From Hyphomicrobiales bacterium (GTDB lineage Bacteria > Pseudomonadota > Alphaproteobacteria > Rhizobiales > Xanthobacteraceae): DNA of 64,000 nt. Positions within the stretch are counted from its first letter, which is position 1, and the number at the start of each line of letters is the position of its first letter. Below, piece after piece: positions 56,378 through 64,000 of the stretch. Under the pieces are notes generated by a model. The model saw nothing but the letters and a program-made list of their open reading frames with translations. It ran no database searches and was not told the DNA's origin. The stretch covers positions 124,001-188,000 of the forward strand of contig JAKFYI010000031.1 in NCBI GenBank assembly GCA_021730985.1. The letters are read 5' to 3'. The position numbers and the translations under genes are program-made.

Positions 56378-56426
56378 ATCGAAAAGCCGATTTGCCGCGA
56401 TAGACGCACGCGACTTTTTCCTGTTT

Positions 56427-56474
56427 GAGCCGTATCCATTCAGAAAACCGGTTCCCCCTCTTCGGCATCATGTC
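56427..56474. repeat. Palindromic intergenic repeat, family A (degenerate copy)
   Basis: Shares the core GAAAACCGGTTCCC with the copy at 16.9 kb and the tail CATCATG, but the outer arms have diverged (GAGCCGTATCC versus GCATCATGTCT). It sits 31 bp upstream of the fur start, in its promoter region. Confidence 0.7.
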
Positions 56475-56504
56475 TATGATCCGAACCCAAGCGGAGAGAA
56501 TGTT

Positions 56505-56942
56505 GTGCCTGCAACCGCGCCGAAGACCAACATCGAAGCCCTTTGCGCCGCAAAGGGCATGCGGATGACCGATCAGCGGCGCGTGATCGCGCGCGTGCTG
56601 GCGGATTCCGCCGATCACCCCGACGTCGAGGAGTTGTACCGGCGCTGCCACGAGGTGGACAAGAACATCTCGATCTCGACCGTTTACCGCACGGTCAAGC
56701 TGTTCGAAGACGCCGGCATCATCGAGCGGCACGACTTCCGCGAAGGCCGGGCGCGCTACGAGCCGATCCCGGAATCGCATCACGACCACCTGATCAACCT
56801 GCGCACCGGCGAGGTGATCGAGTTCACCTCCGAAGAAATCGAGAAGCTGCAGACCGAAGTGGCGCGCAAGCTCGGCTACAAGCTGGTAGACCACCGGCTC
56901 GAGCTCTACGCGGTGCCGCTGGACGACAAGCCGCGCCGCTGA
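56505..56942 (+). CDS. fur: Ferric uptake regulator Fur
   Basis: 145 residues. Winged helix (GMRMTDQRRVIARVLADSADHPDVEELYRR...ISISTVYRTVKLFEDAGII) and dimer/metal domain (ESHHDHLINLRTGEVIEFTSEEIEKL). It matches alphaproteobacterial Fur more than Irr and lacks the C-terminal CxxC zinc motifs; in Bradyrhizobium and relatives such proteins regulate iron or manganese genes. The GTG start at 56505 is set by GGAGAG at 56493-56498; the longer ATG at 56500 is in another frame. Confidence 0.93.
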   Translation: MPATAPKTNIEALCAAKGMRMTDQRRVIARVLADSADHPDVEELYRRCHEVDKNISISTVYRTVKLFEDAGIIERHDFREGRARYEPIPESHHDHLINLRTGEVIEFTSEEIEKLQTEVARKLGYKLVDHRLELYAVPLDDKPRR

Positions 56943-56959
56943 GGTGAAGGCGGCGCGAC

Positions 56960-59347
56960 ATGGACGAACAGATCAATATCCCGGACGGCACCGCCTTCAG
57001 CGCCATCGGGCAGCCGCTGCGCCGCAAGGAAGATCAGCGCCTGCTGACCGGCAAGGGCCGCTTCACTGACGACTTCAGCCTCGAAGGCCAGACCTATGCC
57101 GCGGTGGTGCGCTCGCCGCACCCGCACGCCCGCATCAAGAGCATCGACACTTCGCAGGCGAAGACGATGCCGGGCGTACTCGGCGTATTCACCGGCGCCG
57201 ACGTCCGCACCGATGGATTGAAACCGATCCCGCACTCGGCGGTGCCATCGACCAACTTCGACATGAAGCTCACCGCGCCGGCGGGCCGCCAGCTCTTCAT
57301 CGGTCCGAACGTGCTGCTGCCCGCCGACAAGACACGCCACGTTGGCGAGGGTATCGCCATGGTGGTGGCGGAAACCCGCGCCCAGGCGATGGACGCCGCC
57401 GAAGCGGTGACCGTCGATTACGAGGAGCTGCCGTTCGTCCTGCATTCCGCCGAGGCGCTGAATTCCAGCGCGCCGCCGGTGTGGGACGCGGCACCGGACA
57501 ACGTGCTGATCGATACATGGTTCGGCGACGAGGCGGCGACCGACAAGGCGTTCGCCGCGGCCGACCATGTCGTCAAAATGGATTTCAACATCGGGCGCGT
57601 CACCGCCGTGACGATGGAGCTGCGCGGCGCGCTCGGCCATTTCGACGCGGCCACGCAGCGCTACACGCTCTATGCGGGCGGCGGCGGCGCGGTGAAGCAC
57701 AAGCAGGAGCTTGCCCAAGTCCTCGGCGTGACCGCCGACAAGGTGCGCGTGCTCTCGTTCGACGTCGGCGGCAACTTCGGTGCGCGCAACCGCCCCTATG
57801 TCGAGTTCGGCCTGGTGATGTGGGCGTCGAAGAAAGTCGGCCGGCCGGTGAAGTTCGTAGCGACCCGGTCCGAGGCCTTCGTCTCCGACTATCAGGGCCG
57901 CGACCTGCTGACCCGCGTCGAGCTTGCCATCCGTAAAGACGGAAAATTCCTCGGCATGCGCGCCGACAACATCAGCAACGTCGGCGCGCTGTGCGTGTCG
58001 CTGTCGCCGCTGAGCAAGGGTTCGGGCCTGATCACCGGCTCATACGATATTCCGGCGGCGACGCTGCGGGCACGCGCGGTGTTCACCAACACCATGCCGA
58101 CCAACGCCTATCGCAGCTCGGGGCGGCCGGAGGTCACCTACGCGATCGAACGGCTGATCGACATGGCGTCGGTCGAACTTGGAATCGACCGCGTGAGGCT
58201 GCGCCGCAAGAACCTCGTGCCGGCCCGCAAGATGCCGTACCGCAACGCGGTCGGCATGAAATACGACAGCGGCACCTACGAAACCAACATGGACTTGGCG
58301 ATGAAAATCGCCGACGTCGAGGGCTTCAAGCAGCGCCGCCGCGGCGCCAAGAAGCGCGGCAGACTGCTCGGTCTCGGACTGTCCAACTATGTCGAGTCGT
58401 CGATCGGTGCGCCGCGCGAACGCGCCGAAATCACCGTGAAGCCGGCGGGCCGGGTCGGCGTCGTGATCGGCACGCAGCCGAGCGGCCAGGGCCACGAAAC
58501 CAGCTTCGCGCAGGTCACCGCCGACATGCTGCATCTGCCGGTCGAGACCGTGGACATCATTCTCGGCGACACCGATATCGTCAGCGTCGGCGGCGGCTCG
58601 CACTCCGGCCGCTCGATGCGCCACGCCGGCACGGTGATTGCCAAGGCTGCCACCGATCTGATCGCCAAGGGCAAGCAGGTTGCCGCGATGGCGCTCCAGG
58701 CGCCGGCGGACAGCGTGCAGTTCAGCGATGGGCGATTCTCGTCGCCCGCCAGCAACCGCAGCTTCGATTTCTTCGAACTGGCGAAGGAAGCCTCTCAGCT
58801 CAAACTGACGCCGGAGGTGAAAGACGGCCTCGCCGCCGCGGCCGACAACGAGATGCACGATCCGGTGTTTCCGAACGGCTGCGCTATCTGCGAAATCGAG
58901 GTCGATCCGGAAACCGGCCATGTCGAGATCATGCGCTACGCCGCGGTCGACGATGTGGGCCGCTGCATCAATCCGCTGATCGTGCATGGCCAGACTCACG
59001 GCGGCATCGCCCAAGGCGTCGGACAGGCGTTGTGGGAGCAATGCTACGTCGAGCCTTCGTCCGGCCAGCCGTTGTGCGGCTCGTTCATGGACTACGGCAT
59101 GCCGCGCTCCAACACGCTGCCGTCGTTCAAGGCCGAGATCGTCGAGGTGCTGTCGCCGACCAATCCGCTCGGCATCAAGGCCGGCGGCGAAGGCGGCACA
59201 ACGCCGGCGCCGGCCGTGATCATCAGCGCTATCGTCGATGCGCTGCGCGACTACGGAATTCGCGACATCGTCATGCCGGCGACGCCTTTCGCCGTCTGGC
59301 AGGCCATCCAGAGCGCGAAGGCCGCGTCACCCGCGCGTTCCGCGTAG
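56960..59347 (+). CDS. Orphan molybdopterin-binding large subunit (xanthine dehydrogenase/CoxL form II type)
   Basis: 795 residues. Aldehyde oxidase/xanthine dehydrogenase a/b hammerhead domain (about 30-150) and molybdopterin domains: GGNFGARNRPYVE, AYRSSGRPEVTYAIERL, GQGHETSFAQVTADML, the GRCINPLIVHGQTHGGIAQGVGQAL region and the catalytic Glu in KAGGEGGTTPAP. Such subunits need [2Fe-2S] and usually FAD partners, but neither is adjacent. It begins 17 bp after fur and is 4 bp from the MFS gene. Substrate unknown (aldehyde, CO-like or N-heterocycle). Confidence 0.92.
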   Translation: MDEQINIPDGTAFSAIGQPLRRKEDQRLLTGKGRFTDDFSLEGQTYAAVVRSPHPHARIKSIDTSQAKTMPGVLGVFTGADVRTDGLKPIPHSAVPSTNFDMKLTAPAGRQLFIGPNVLLPADKTRHVGEGIAMVVAETRAQAMDAAEAVTVDYEELPFVLHSAEALNSSAPPVWDAAPDNVLIDTWFGDEAATDKAFAAADHVVKMDFNIGRVTAVTMELRGALGHFDAATQRYTLYAGGGGAVKHKQELAQVLGVTADKVRVLSFDVGGNFGARNRPYVEFGLVMWASKKVGRPVKFVATRSEAFVSDYQGRDLLTRVELAIRKDGKFLGMRADNISNVGALCVSLSPLSKGSGLITGSYDIPAATLRARAVFTNTMPTNAYRSSGRPEVTYAIERLIDMASVELGIDRVRLRRKNLVPARKMPYRNAVGMKYDSGTYETNMDLAMKIADVEGFKQRRRGAKKRGRLLGLGLSNYVESSIGAPRERAEITVKPAGRVGVVIGTQPSGQGHETSFAQVTADMLHLPVETVDIILGDTDIVSVGGGSHSGRSMRHAGTVIAKAATDLIAKGKQVAAMALQAPADSVQFSDGRFSSPASNRSFDFFELAKEASQLKLTPEVKDGLAAAADNEMHDPVFPNGCAICEIEVDPETGHVEIMRYAAVDDVGRCINPLIVHGQTHGGIAQGVGQALWEQCYVEPSSGQPLCGSFMDYGMPRSNTLPSFKAEIVEVLSPTNPLGIKAGGEGGTTPAPAVIISAIVDALRDYGIRDIVMPATPFAVWQAIQSAKAASPARSA

Positions 59348-59351
59348 CGCG

Positions 59352-60779
59352 ATGGACGCGCACGCGCCGCCCACCACCAAGGCGCTCACGCACCGCGAGA
59401 CCATGCTGATCGTGCTCGGCGTGCTGCTGCCCGTGTTCATGGGCTCGCTCGACGGCACCATCCTGGCAAGCGCGCTGCCGTCAATCGGCCGCGAGTTCGG
59501 GGAGGTCCACAACCTGCCCTGGCTGATCACGGCCTATCTCATCGCCACCACCACCGTGACGACGCTGTACGGCAAGATCAGCGACATCCACGGCCGCCGC
59601 ACCACGCTGTTGATCTCGATTTCGTTGTACATGCTGGGCTCGCTGGTCTGCGCGCTGGCGCCAAACATGGTTGTGCTGATCCTGGGCCGCGTGCTGCACG
59701 GCCTCGGCGGCGGCGGCCTCACCTCGACCGGTATGGTGGTGCTGGGCGACATCGCGGCTCCGAAAGATCGCGGCAAATACTACGGCTATTTCTCCGCGAC
59801 CTACACCACCGCCGGAGCGTGCGGTCCGGTGCTCGGCGGGTTTGTCTCGGAGTACTTCCACTGGTCGGTGATCTTCTGGATCAACATTCCGATGGGGATT
59901 GTCGCGCTCGCCCTGGCGCTGACGCTGCTCAAGCGGTTGCCGCGCCACGAGCGGCCGCACAGGCTCGACTTCCTTGGCGCATTTCTGATCATGACGGCGA
60001 GCGTATCGTTCATGCTGGCGCTGAGCATGGGCGGCGTGCAGTACGCGTGGACTTCGCCGCCGATCCTGACCCTGTTTCTGTTCTCGATTGTCGTCGCAGC
60101 GGGCTTCGTGTGGCGGCTGCTGAAGGCGCCCGAGCCGCTCATTCCGCTGGCGTTCTTCTCAAGTCCGGTGACGCGCATGGCGATGGCGGGAAACGCGTTC
60201 GGCTGGGGCGCGATCGTCGGGTTGCACATTTTCCTGCCGATCTACCTGCAGAACATCGTCGGCATGTCTCCTTTCGCCGCAGGCGTGAGCGTGGTCGTGC
60301 TGGCAATCGCGCTCAACATCAGCGCCGGCCTGACCGGAACCGTGCTGCCGCGGCTCGCGAACTACAAAGTTATTACGATCGTCGGGCTCAGCGTCGCGAT
60401 CGCGGCGCTGATGGTGCTGGCGTGGCGGGCGCAGACCGTTTCGCTGATCGAGTTCGAGGTGCTGCTGCTTCTGATCGGCGCGGGATTTGGCACCATGCCG
60501 CCACTGGCCGCGACCGTGCTGCAGAACAGCGTGTCGATCTCGACCTTCGGCACCGCAGTCGCCACCATGCAGTTCTCGCGCAATCTCTATTGCACCATAA
60601 TGGTCGCGGCGTTCGGCGCCATCGTGCTGACCGGCCCGCTGGAGGGGGGCGCTGCGGCATTGGGCTATTCCGCCGAAGGCTTCGTGCGCATCTTCTACGC
60701 CGCGGCCGCAAGCTTCGCGGTGGCGCTGGTTGCCGTCATCATGGTCGAAGCGAAGCCGTTGCAGACCACCCACGCCTGA
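59352..60779 (+). CDS. MFS transporter, DHA2 (EmrB/QacA) family
   Basis: 475 residues with about 14 predicted helices. MGSLDGTILASALPSIGREF is the DHA2 motif, PWLITAYLIATTTVTTLYGKISDIHGRRTTL is loop 2-3, and GACGPVLGGFVSEYFHWSVIFWINIPMGIVAL is the antiporter motif C. Typically exports drugs or metabolites with proton exchange. Four base pairs after the molybdoenzyme gene, so co-transcribed; it may export the product or toxic substrate of that enzyme. Confidence 0.9.
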   Translation: MDAHAPPTTKALTHRETMLIVLGVLLPVFMGSLDGTILASALPSIGREFGEVHNLPWLITAYLIATTTVTTLYGKISDIHGRRTTLLISISLYMLGSLVCALAPNMVVLILGRVLHGLGGGGLTSTGMVVLGDIAAPKDRGKYYGYFSATYTTAGACGPVLGGFVSEYFHWSVIFWINIPMGIVALALALTLLKRLPRHERPHRLDFLGAFLIMTASVSFMLALSMGGVQYAWTSPPILTLFLFSIVVAAGFVWRLLKAPEPLIPLAFFSSPVTRMAMAGNAFGWGAIVGLHIFLPIYLQNIVGMSPFAAGVSVVVLAIALNISAGLTGTVLPRLANYKVITIVGLSVAIAALMVLAWRAQTVSLIEFEVLLLLIGAGFGTMPPLAATVLQNSVSISTFGTAVATMQFSRNLYCTIMVAAFGAIVLTGPLEGGAAALGYSAEGFVRIFYAAAASFAVALVAVIMVEAKPLQTTHA

Positions 60780-60839
60780 GATGCTATCGTCGGGTCAACG
60801 GCGCCGTGCTTCCGAGCGCCGGGAGCAGGGAGGCGAAAC

Positions 60840-61832
60840 ATGACCCGTGTCCGCGCGGCGGCTGGTTTGCGTATGGTCACCGGTATTCTTCTGAGCGCGC
60901 TCGCGACTTCGAGCCACGCCCAGTCAAAGTATCCCGATAAGCCGGTCAAGGTCGTGGTCGGCTTCACCGCCGGCGGCGGCACCGACGTGGCGGCCCGCGT
61001 CATCGCGCAGAAGCTCTCGGAGGCGCTGGGGCAGAGCTTCGTGGTGGAGAACCGTCCGGGGGCGAGCGGACTGATCGCCTCCGAGCAGGTCGCGAAGGCG
61101 CCGGCCGATGGCTACACCATCATGGTCGGCAGCCAGACCACGCTCGCGGTCGCGCCCGCGCTCTACCGCAACATCCAGATCGACGCGACCAAGTCCTTCA
61201 ACGGATTGGCGATGATCGGCGTCTCGCCGTTGGTCGCCGTGGTCAACGCATCGTCACCGATCAAGTCGCTTCAGGAACTGATCGCGTTCGGCAAATCGCA
61301 GCCGAGCGGCATGAACTTCGGGTCCGGCGGCATCGGCACCACGCCACACATGGCGGGCGAACTGCTCGGCTTCAACGCCGGCATCAAGATGGTGCACGTC
61401 GCCTACAAGGGCGAAGCGCCGGGCGTGAACGATCTGCTCGGCGGACAGATCCCGTTCATGTTCTCGAACCTGTCGGTGGTGAAGGGCAACATCGAAGGTG
61501 GCAAGCTGCGTGCGCTGGCCGTCACCAGCGCGAACCGCGTCCCCTCGATGCCGAATGTGCCCACCATTGCGGAGTCGGGCTTCCCGGATTACGAGGCGGC
61601 CACCTGGTTCACGCTGATCGCGCCGGCCGGCACGCCCGCCGACGTGGTGACGCGAATCAACGCCGAGGTGAAGAAGATCGTCGCCACCAAGGACTATCAG
61701 CAGCGCTTCGATACACTTGGCATGATCCCCGATCGCGACCGCAGCCCTGGCGAGATCGACGCCTACATCAAGGCGGAGATCGCAAAGTGGGCCAAGGTCA
61801 TCAAGGAAGCCGGCATCAAGCCGGCCGACTAG
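60840..61832 (+). CDS. TctC/Bug-family periplasmic solute-binding protein (6)
   Basis: 330 residues. Signal peptide ends near ATSSHAQS. Motifs: YPDKPVKVVVGFTAGGGTDVAARVIAQKL, ENRPGASGLIASEQVAKAPADGYTIMV, MPNVPTIAESGFPDYEA and IAPAGTPADVVTRIN. GGGAGG precedes the ATG. It follows the molybdoenzyme and MFS genes by 61 bp on the same strand, so an uptake-oxidation-export unit is plausible but unproven. Confidence 0.9.
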   Translation: MTRVRAAAGLRMVTGILLSALATSSHAQSKYPDKPVKVVVGFTAGGGTDVAARVIAQKLSEALGQSFVVENRPGASGLIASEQVAKAPADGYTIMVGSQTTLAVAPALYRNIQIDATKSFNGLAMIGVSPLVAVVNASSPIKSLQELIAFGKSQPSGMNFGSGGIGTTPHMAGELLGFNAGIKMVHVAYKGEAPGVNDLLGGQIPFMFSNLSVVKGNIEGGKLRALAVTSANRVPSMPNVPTIAESGFPDYEAATWFTLIAPAGTPADVVTRINAEVKKIVATKDYQQRFDTLGMIPDRDRSPGEIDAYIKAEIAKWAKVIKEAGIKPAD

Positions 61833-61943
61833 CGGCATTCCATTCGTCATAAAAAGCCGCTAAGATAGGGTGCTCCGGCGGGCCCTTGCCGCGCCGGAAG
61901 CGTTTGATTTATCAACGGAAACAGCCGGATTCATCCGGACGGC

Positions 61944-63332
61944 ATGACCCAGGCCCGCAAGCTTTACGTCAAGTCCTACGGCTGCCAGATGAACGCCTAC
62001 GACTCGCAGCGTATGGCGGACGCGCTTGCGCCCGAGGGCTACGTCGAGACCGCGACGCCCGACGGCGCCGATCTCATCATCCTCAACACCTGCCACATCC
62101 GCGAGAAGGCGGCCGACAAGGTGTATTCCGAGCTCGGCCGGTTGCGCGAACTCAAGGATGAGGCGGCGGATCAGGGCCGCCGCGTCGTGCTGGCGGTCGC
62201 CGGCTGCATCGCGCAGGCCGAGGGTCAGGAGATCATCCGTCGCGCCGGCTACGTCGATCTGGTGTTCGGTCCGCAGAATTATCACCAACTGCCGGACATG
62301 CTGGCTCGCGCCGAACACGGCAAGGTGGTCGAAACCGAATTCCCTTCCGATGACAAATTCGACCATCTGCCCGCGCCGAGCCGCGCTTCGACGCGCCGCC
62401 GCGGCGTGTCGGCATTCGTCACCGTGCAGGAAGGCTGCGACAAGTTCTGCACGTTCTGCGTCGTACCGTATACGCGCGGCGCCGAAGTGTCACGTCCGGT
62501 TGCGAAGATCGTCGCCGAGGTGGAGCGCCTCGCCGATGCCGGTGTCCGCGAAGTCACGCTGATCGGACAGAACGTCAACGCCTATCACGGCTCAGCGCCC
62601 GACGGCCGTGCCGCCACGCTGGCCGATCTGCTCTATCGCCTGGCACGCGTGCCGGGCATCGCGCGTCTGCGCTACACCACCAGCCATCCGCTCGACATGG
62701 ACGATCGGCTGATCGAAGCGCATCGCGACCTGCCGGCGCTGATGCCGCATCTGCATTTGCCGGTGCAATCGGGCTCCGACCGCGTGCTCGACGCAATGAA
62801 CCGCCGCCACACCCGCGCCCAGTATCTCGATTGCATCGAGCGGCTGCGCCGGGTGCGTCCCGACATCGCGTTCTCATCGGATTTCATCGTGGGATTTCCC
62901 GGTGAGACCGACGAAGAGTTCGAAGCCACGTTCTCGCTGGTGCGCGAGGTCGGTTACGCCAGCGCCTACTCGTTCAAGTATTCGCCGCGGCCGGGCACGC
63001 CCGCCGCCGAGCTGGAACAGTTGCCGGAGGCGCTTAAGCACGAGCGCCTGCAGCGGCTGCAGCACGAAATCGACCGCCAGCTCGACGCCTTCAACGCCGC
63101 GAGCCTGGGCGCCACGCTGGACGTTCTGTTCGAGAAGGCCGCCAAGCGCCCTGGCCAGATGGTCGGGAAATCCCCATATCTGCAATCGGTGCATGTGATG
63201 GGATCGGCAAACTTGATCGGCGGGATTTACCCGGTGACGATTGACGAACTCGGCAGCTTCACGCTGTCCGGAACGCTGGCGCAGAACGCCGCGTTGAACC
63301 TAAACGAGAACGGGAGTCTGATCGTTGCGTAG
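61944..63332 (+). CDS. miaB: tRNA-2-methylthio-N6-dimethylallyladenosine synthase MiaB
   Basis: Radical-SAM methylthiotransferase modifying A37 of tRNAs reading UNN codons. 462 residues. N-terminal UPF0004 domain ([17 protein letters not shown]; cluster II cysteines), radical-SAM motif Cys165-Cys169-Cys172 ([15 protein letters not shown]), and a C-terminal TRAM domain. The fixed rhizobial order places it near fur; here the fur-miaB gap contains three extra genes. Its end overlaps the phoH start by 8 bp. Confidence 0.97.
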   Translation: MTQARKLYVKSYGCQMNAYDSQRMADALAPEGYVETATPDGADLIILNTCHIREKAADKVYSELGRLRELKDEAADQGRRVVLAVAGCIAQAEGQEIIRRAGYVDLVFGPQNYHQLPDMLARAEHGKVVETEFPSDDKFDHLPAPSRASTRRRGVSAFVTVQEGCDKFCTFCVVPYTRGAEVSRPVAKIVAEVERLADAGVREVTLIGQNVNAYHGSAPDGRAATLADLLYRLARVPGIARLRYTTSHPLDMDDRLIEAHRDLPALMPHLHLPVQSGSDRVLDAMNRRHTRAQYLDCIERLRRVRPDIAFSSDFIVGFPGETDEEFEATFSLVREVGYASAYSFKYSPRPGTPAAELEQLPEALKHERLQRLQHEIDRQLDAFNAASLGATLDVLFEKAAKRPGQMVGKSPYLQSVHVMGSANLIGGIYPVTIDELGSFTLSGTLAQNAALNLNENGSLIVA

Positions 63333-64000
63333 CCTCGGACCCGGCAATCTCACCACCGACACGGCGCCCGCTCAGGTCGTGCTCGCCTTCGACGACAATC
63401 GCTTCGCATCGGTCCTGTTCGGCCAGTACGGCCAGAACCTGGCATTGATCGAGCGCCGCCTCGGAGTGGTCGCCGAACAGCGCGGCAACCATGTCACGCT
63501 GGAGGGCTCGCGCGATGCTTGCGAGCAGGCGCGCCGCGTGATGGAGGGCCTGTACGAACAGATCAAGCGCGGCCGCGATCTTGCCGCCGGCGACGTGGAA
63601 GGCGCGATCCGCCAAGTCATCGCGCAAGGCTCGTTGTTCGATTTCGATCCCGCGGCGCCCCGGCCCGCCTTCGAGGAAATCAATTTGCGCAAGCGTCCGG
63701 TTCGCGCCCGTACCGCGGCGCAGGACGCATACATCCGCGCGCTGCGGCGCGATGCGCTGGTGTTCGGCACCGGTCCGGCCGGCACCGGCAAGACCTGGCT
63801 CGCCGTCGCCCACGCGGTGTCGCTGTTCGAACGCAAGGAAGTGGACCGCATCATCCTGTCGCGTCCCGCGGTCGAGGCCGGCGAGCGGCTCGGCTTCCTG
63901 CCCGGCGATCTGCGCGAGAAGGTCGATCCCTACCTGCGTCCGGTGTACGACGCGCTGTACGATTTGATGGATGCGCGGATCGTCGAACGCGCGCTGCAAA
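63325..64000 (+). CDS. phoH: PhoH-family ATPase (YbeZ type), 3'-truncated by window edge
   Basis: 225 residues are visible from TTG 63325, overlapping the miaB stop. The frame stays open to the last base. An N-terminal KH-like region (about 15-95) precedes Walker A GPAGTGKT at 150-157 and [36 protein letters not shown], diagnostic of PhoH/YbeZ. Such proteins pair with the endoribonuclease YbeY in RNA processing; ybeY should follow beyond the window. Confidence 0.94.
   Translation, partial: MRSLGPGNLTTDTAPAQVVLAFDDNRFASVLFGQYGQNLALIERRLGVVAEQRGNHVTLEGSRDACEQARRVMEGLYEQIKRGRDLAAGDVEGAIRQVIAQGSLFDFDPAAPRPAFEEINLRKRPVRARTAAQDAYIRALRRDALVFGTGPAGTGKTWLAVAHAVSLFERKEVDRIILSRPAVEAGERLGFLPGDLREKVDPYLRPVYDALYDLMDARIVERALQ

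Overview
The window is a high-GC, gene-dense chromosomal segment from an alphaproteobacterium, most likely a Hyphomicrobiales member near Bradyrhizobium, Rhodopseudomonas, Afipia or Pseudolabrys. The evidence is the order rpsT-dnaA-dnaN-recF-gyrB, the order trpS-usp-Nfu-tsaB-rimI-fur-miaB-phoH, an alphaproteobacterial-type Fur, frequent GTG and TTG starts, short palindromic intergenic repeats, and many orphan TctC/Bug solute-binding proteins. No insertion sequence, prophage, integrase or CRISPR array was seen.

Layout. 1-5.5 kb: 3' part of the high-affinity K+ pump operon (kdpB partial, kdpC) with its sensor kinase/regulator pair kdpDE. 5.6 kb: tRNA-Arg(CCG). 5.8-26 kb: metabolic and envelope genes, including four Bug proteins, aldo/keto reductase, small secreted Cys proteins, an ICL/PEP-mutase-family enzyme, a GGDEF membrane protein facing a receiver-only regulator, an MFS carrier, an HtrA-like protein lacking its catalytic triad, a luciferase-like monooxygenase, dienelactone hydrolase, a capsule-export lipoprotein, MsrA, a GlcG-like protein and MaeB. 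A candidate small RNA with a strong terminator lies near 19.8 kb.

26.4-36 kb: DapA-like aldolase, rpsT (with a clear sigma-70-like promoter), a 1.1 kb rpsT-dnaA gap with near-consensus DnaA boxes, then dnaA, dnaN, recF, a small unknown gene and gyrB. This is the replication-initiation neighbourhood and possibly oriC. 36-48 kb: a Gly/Tyr repeat protein, then an aromatic-catabolism block: glutamine-synthetase-like ligase, Rieske oxygenase, a divergent IclR regulator with two palindromic operators, a Bug protein, alpha/beta hydrolase, PobA, a DUF1932-type dehydrogenase, an FAD monooxygenase and an orphan ABC-type binding protein.

48-64 kb: envelope and unknown proteins, a PfkB kinase, then the conserved housekeeping row trpS...phoH. 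That row is interrupted twice: by an orphan binding-protein gene and by an orphan molybdopterin oxidoreductase/MFS/Bug set between fur and miaB. phoH runs off the right edge.

The most distinctive items are the tandem operators between the Rieske oxygenase and IclR genes, the pairing of that oxygenase with a glutamine-synthetase-like ligase, the triad-less HtrA protein, the candidate sRNA, and the mosaic palindromic repeats. Nothing here can be claimed from sequence alone as a wholly new system.
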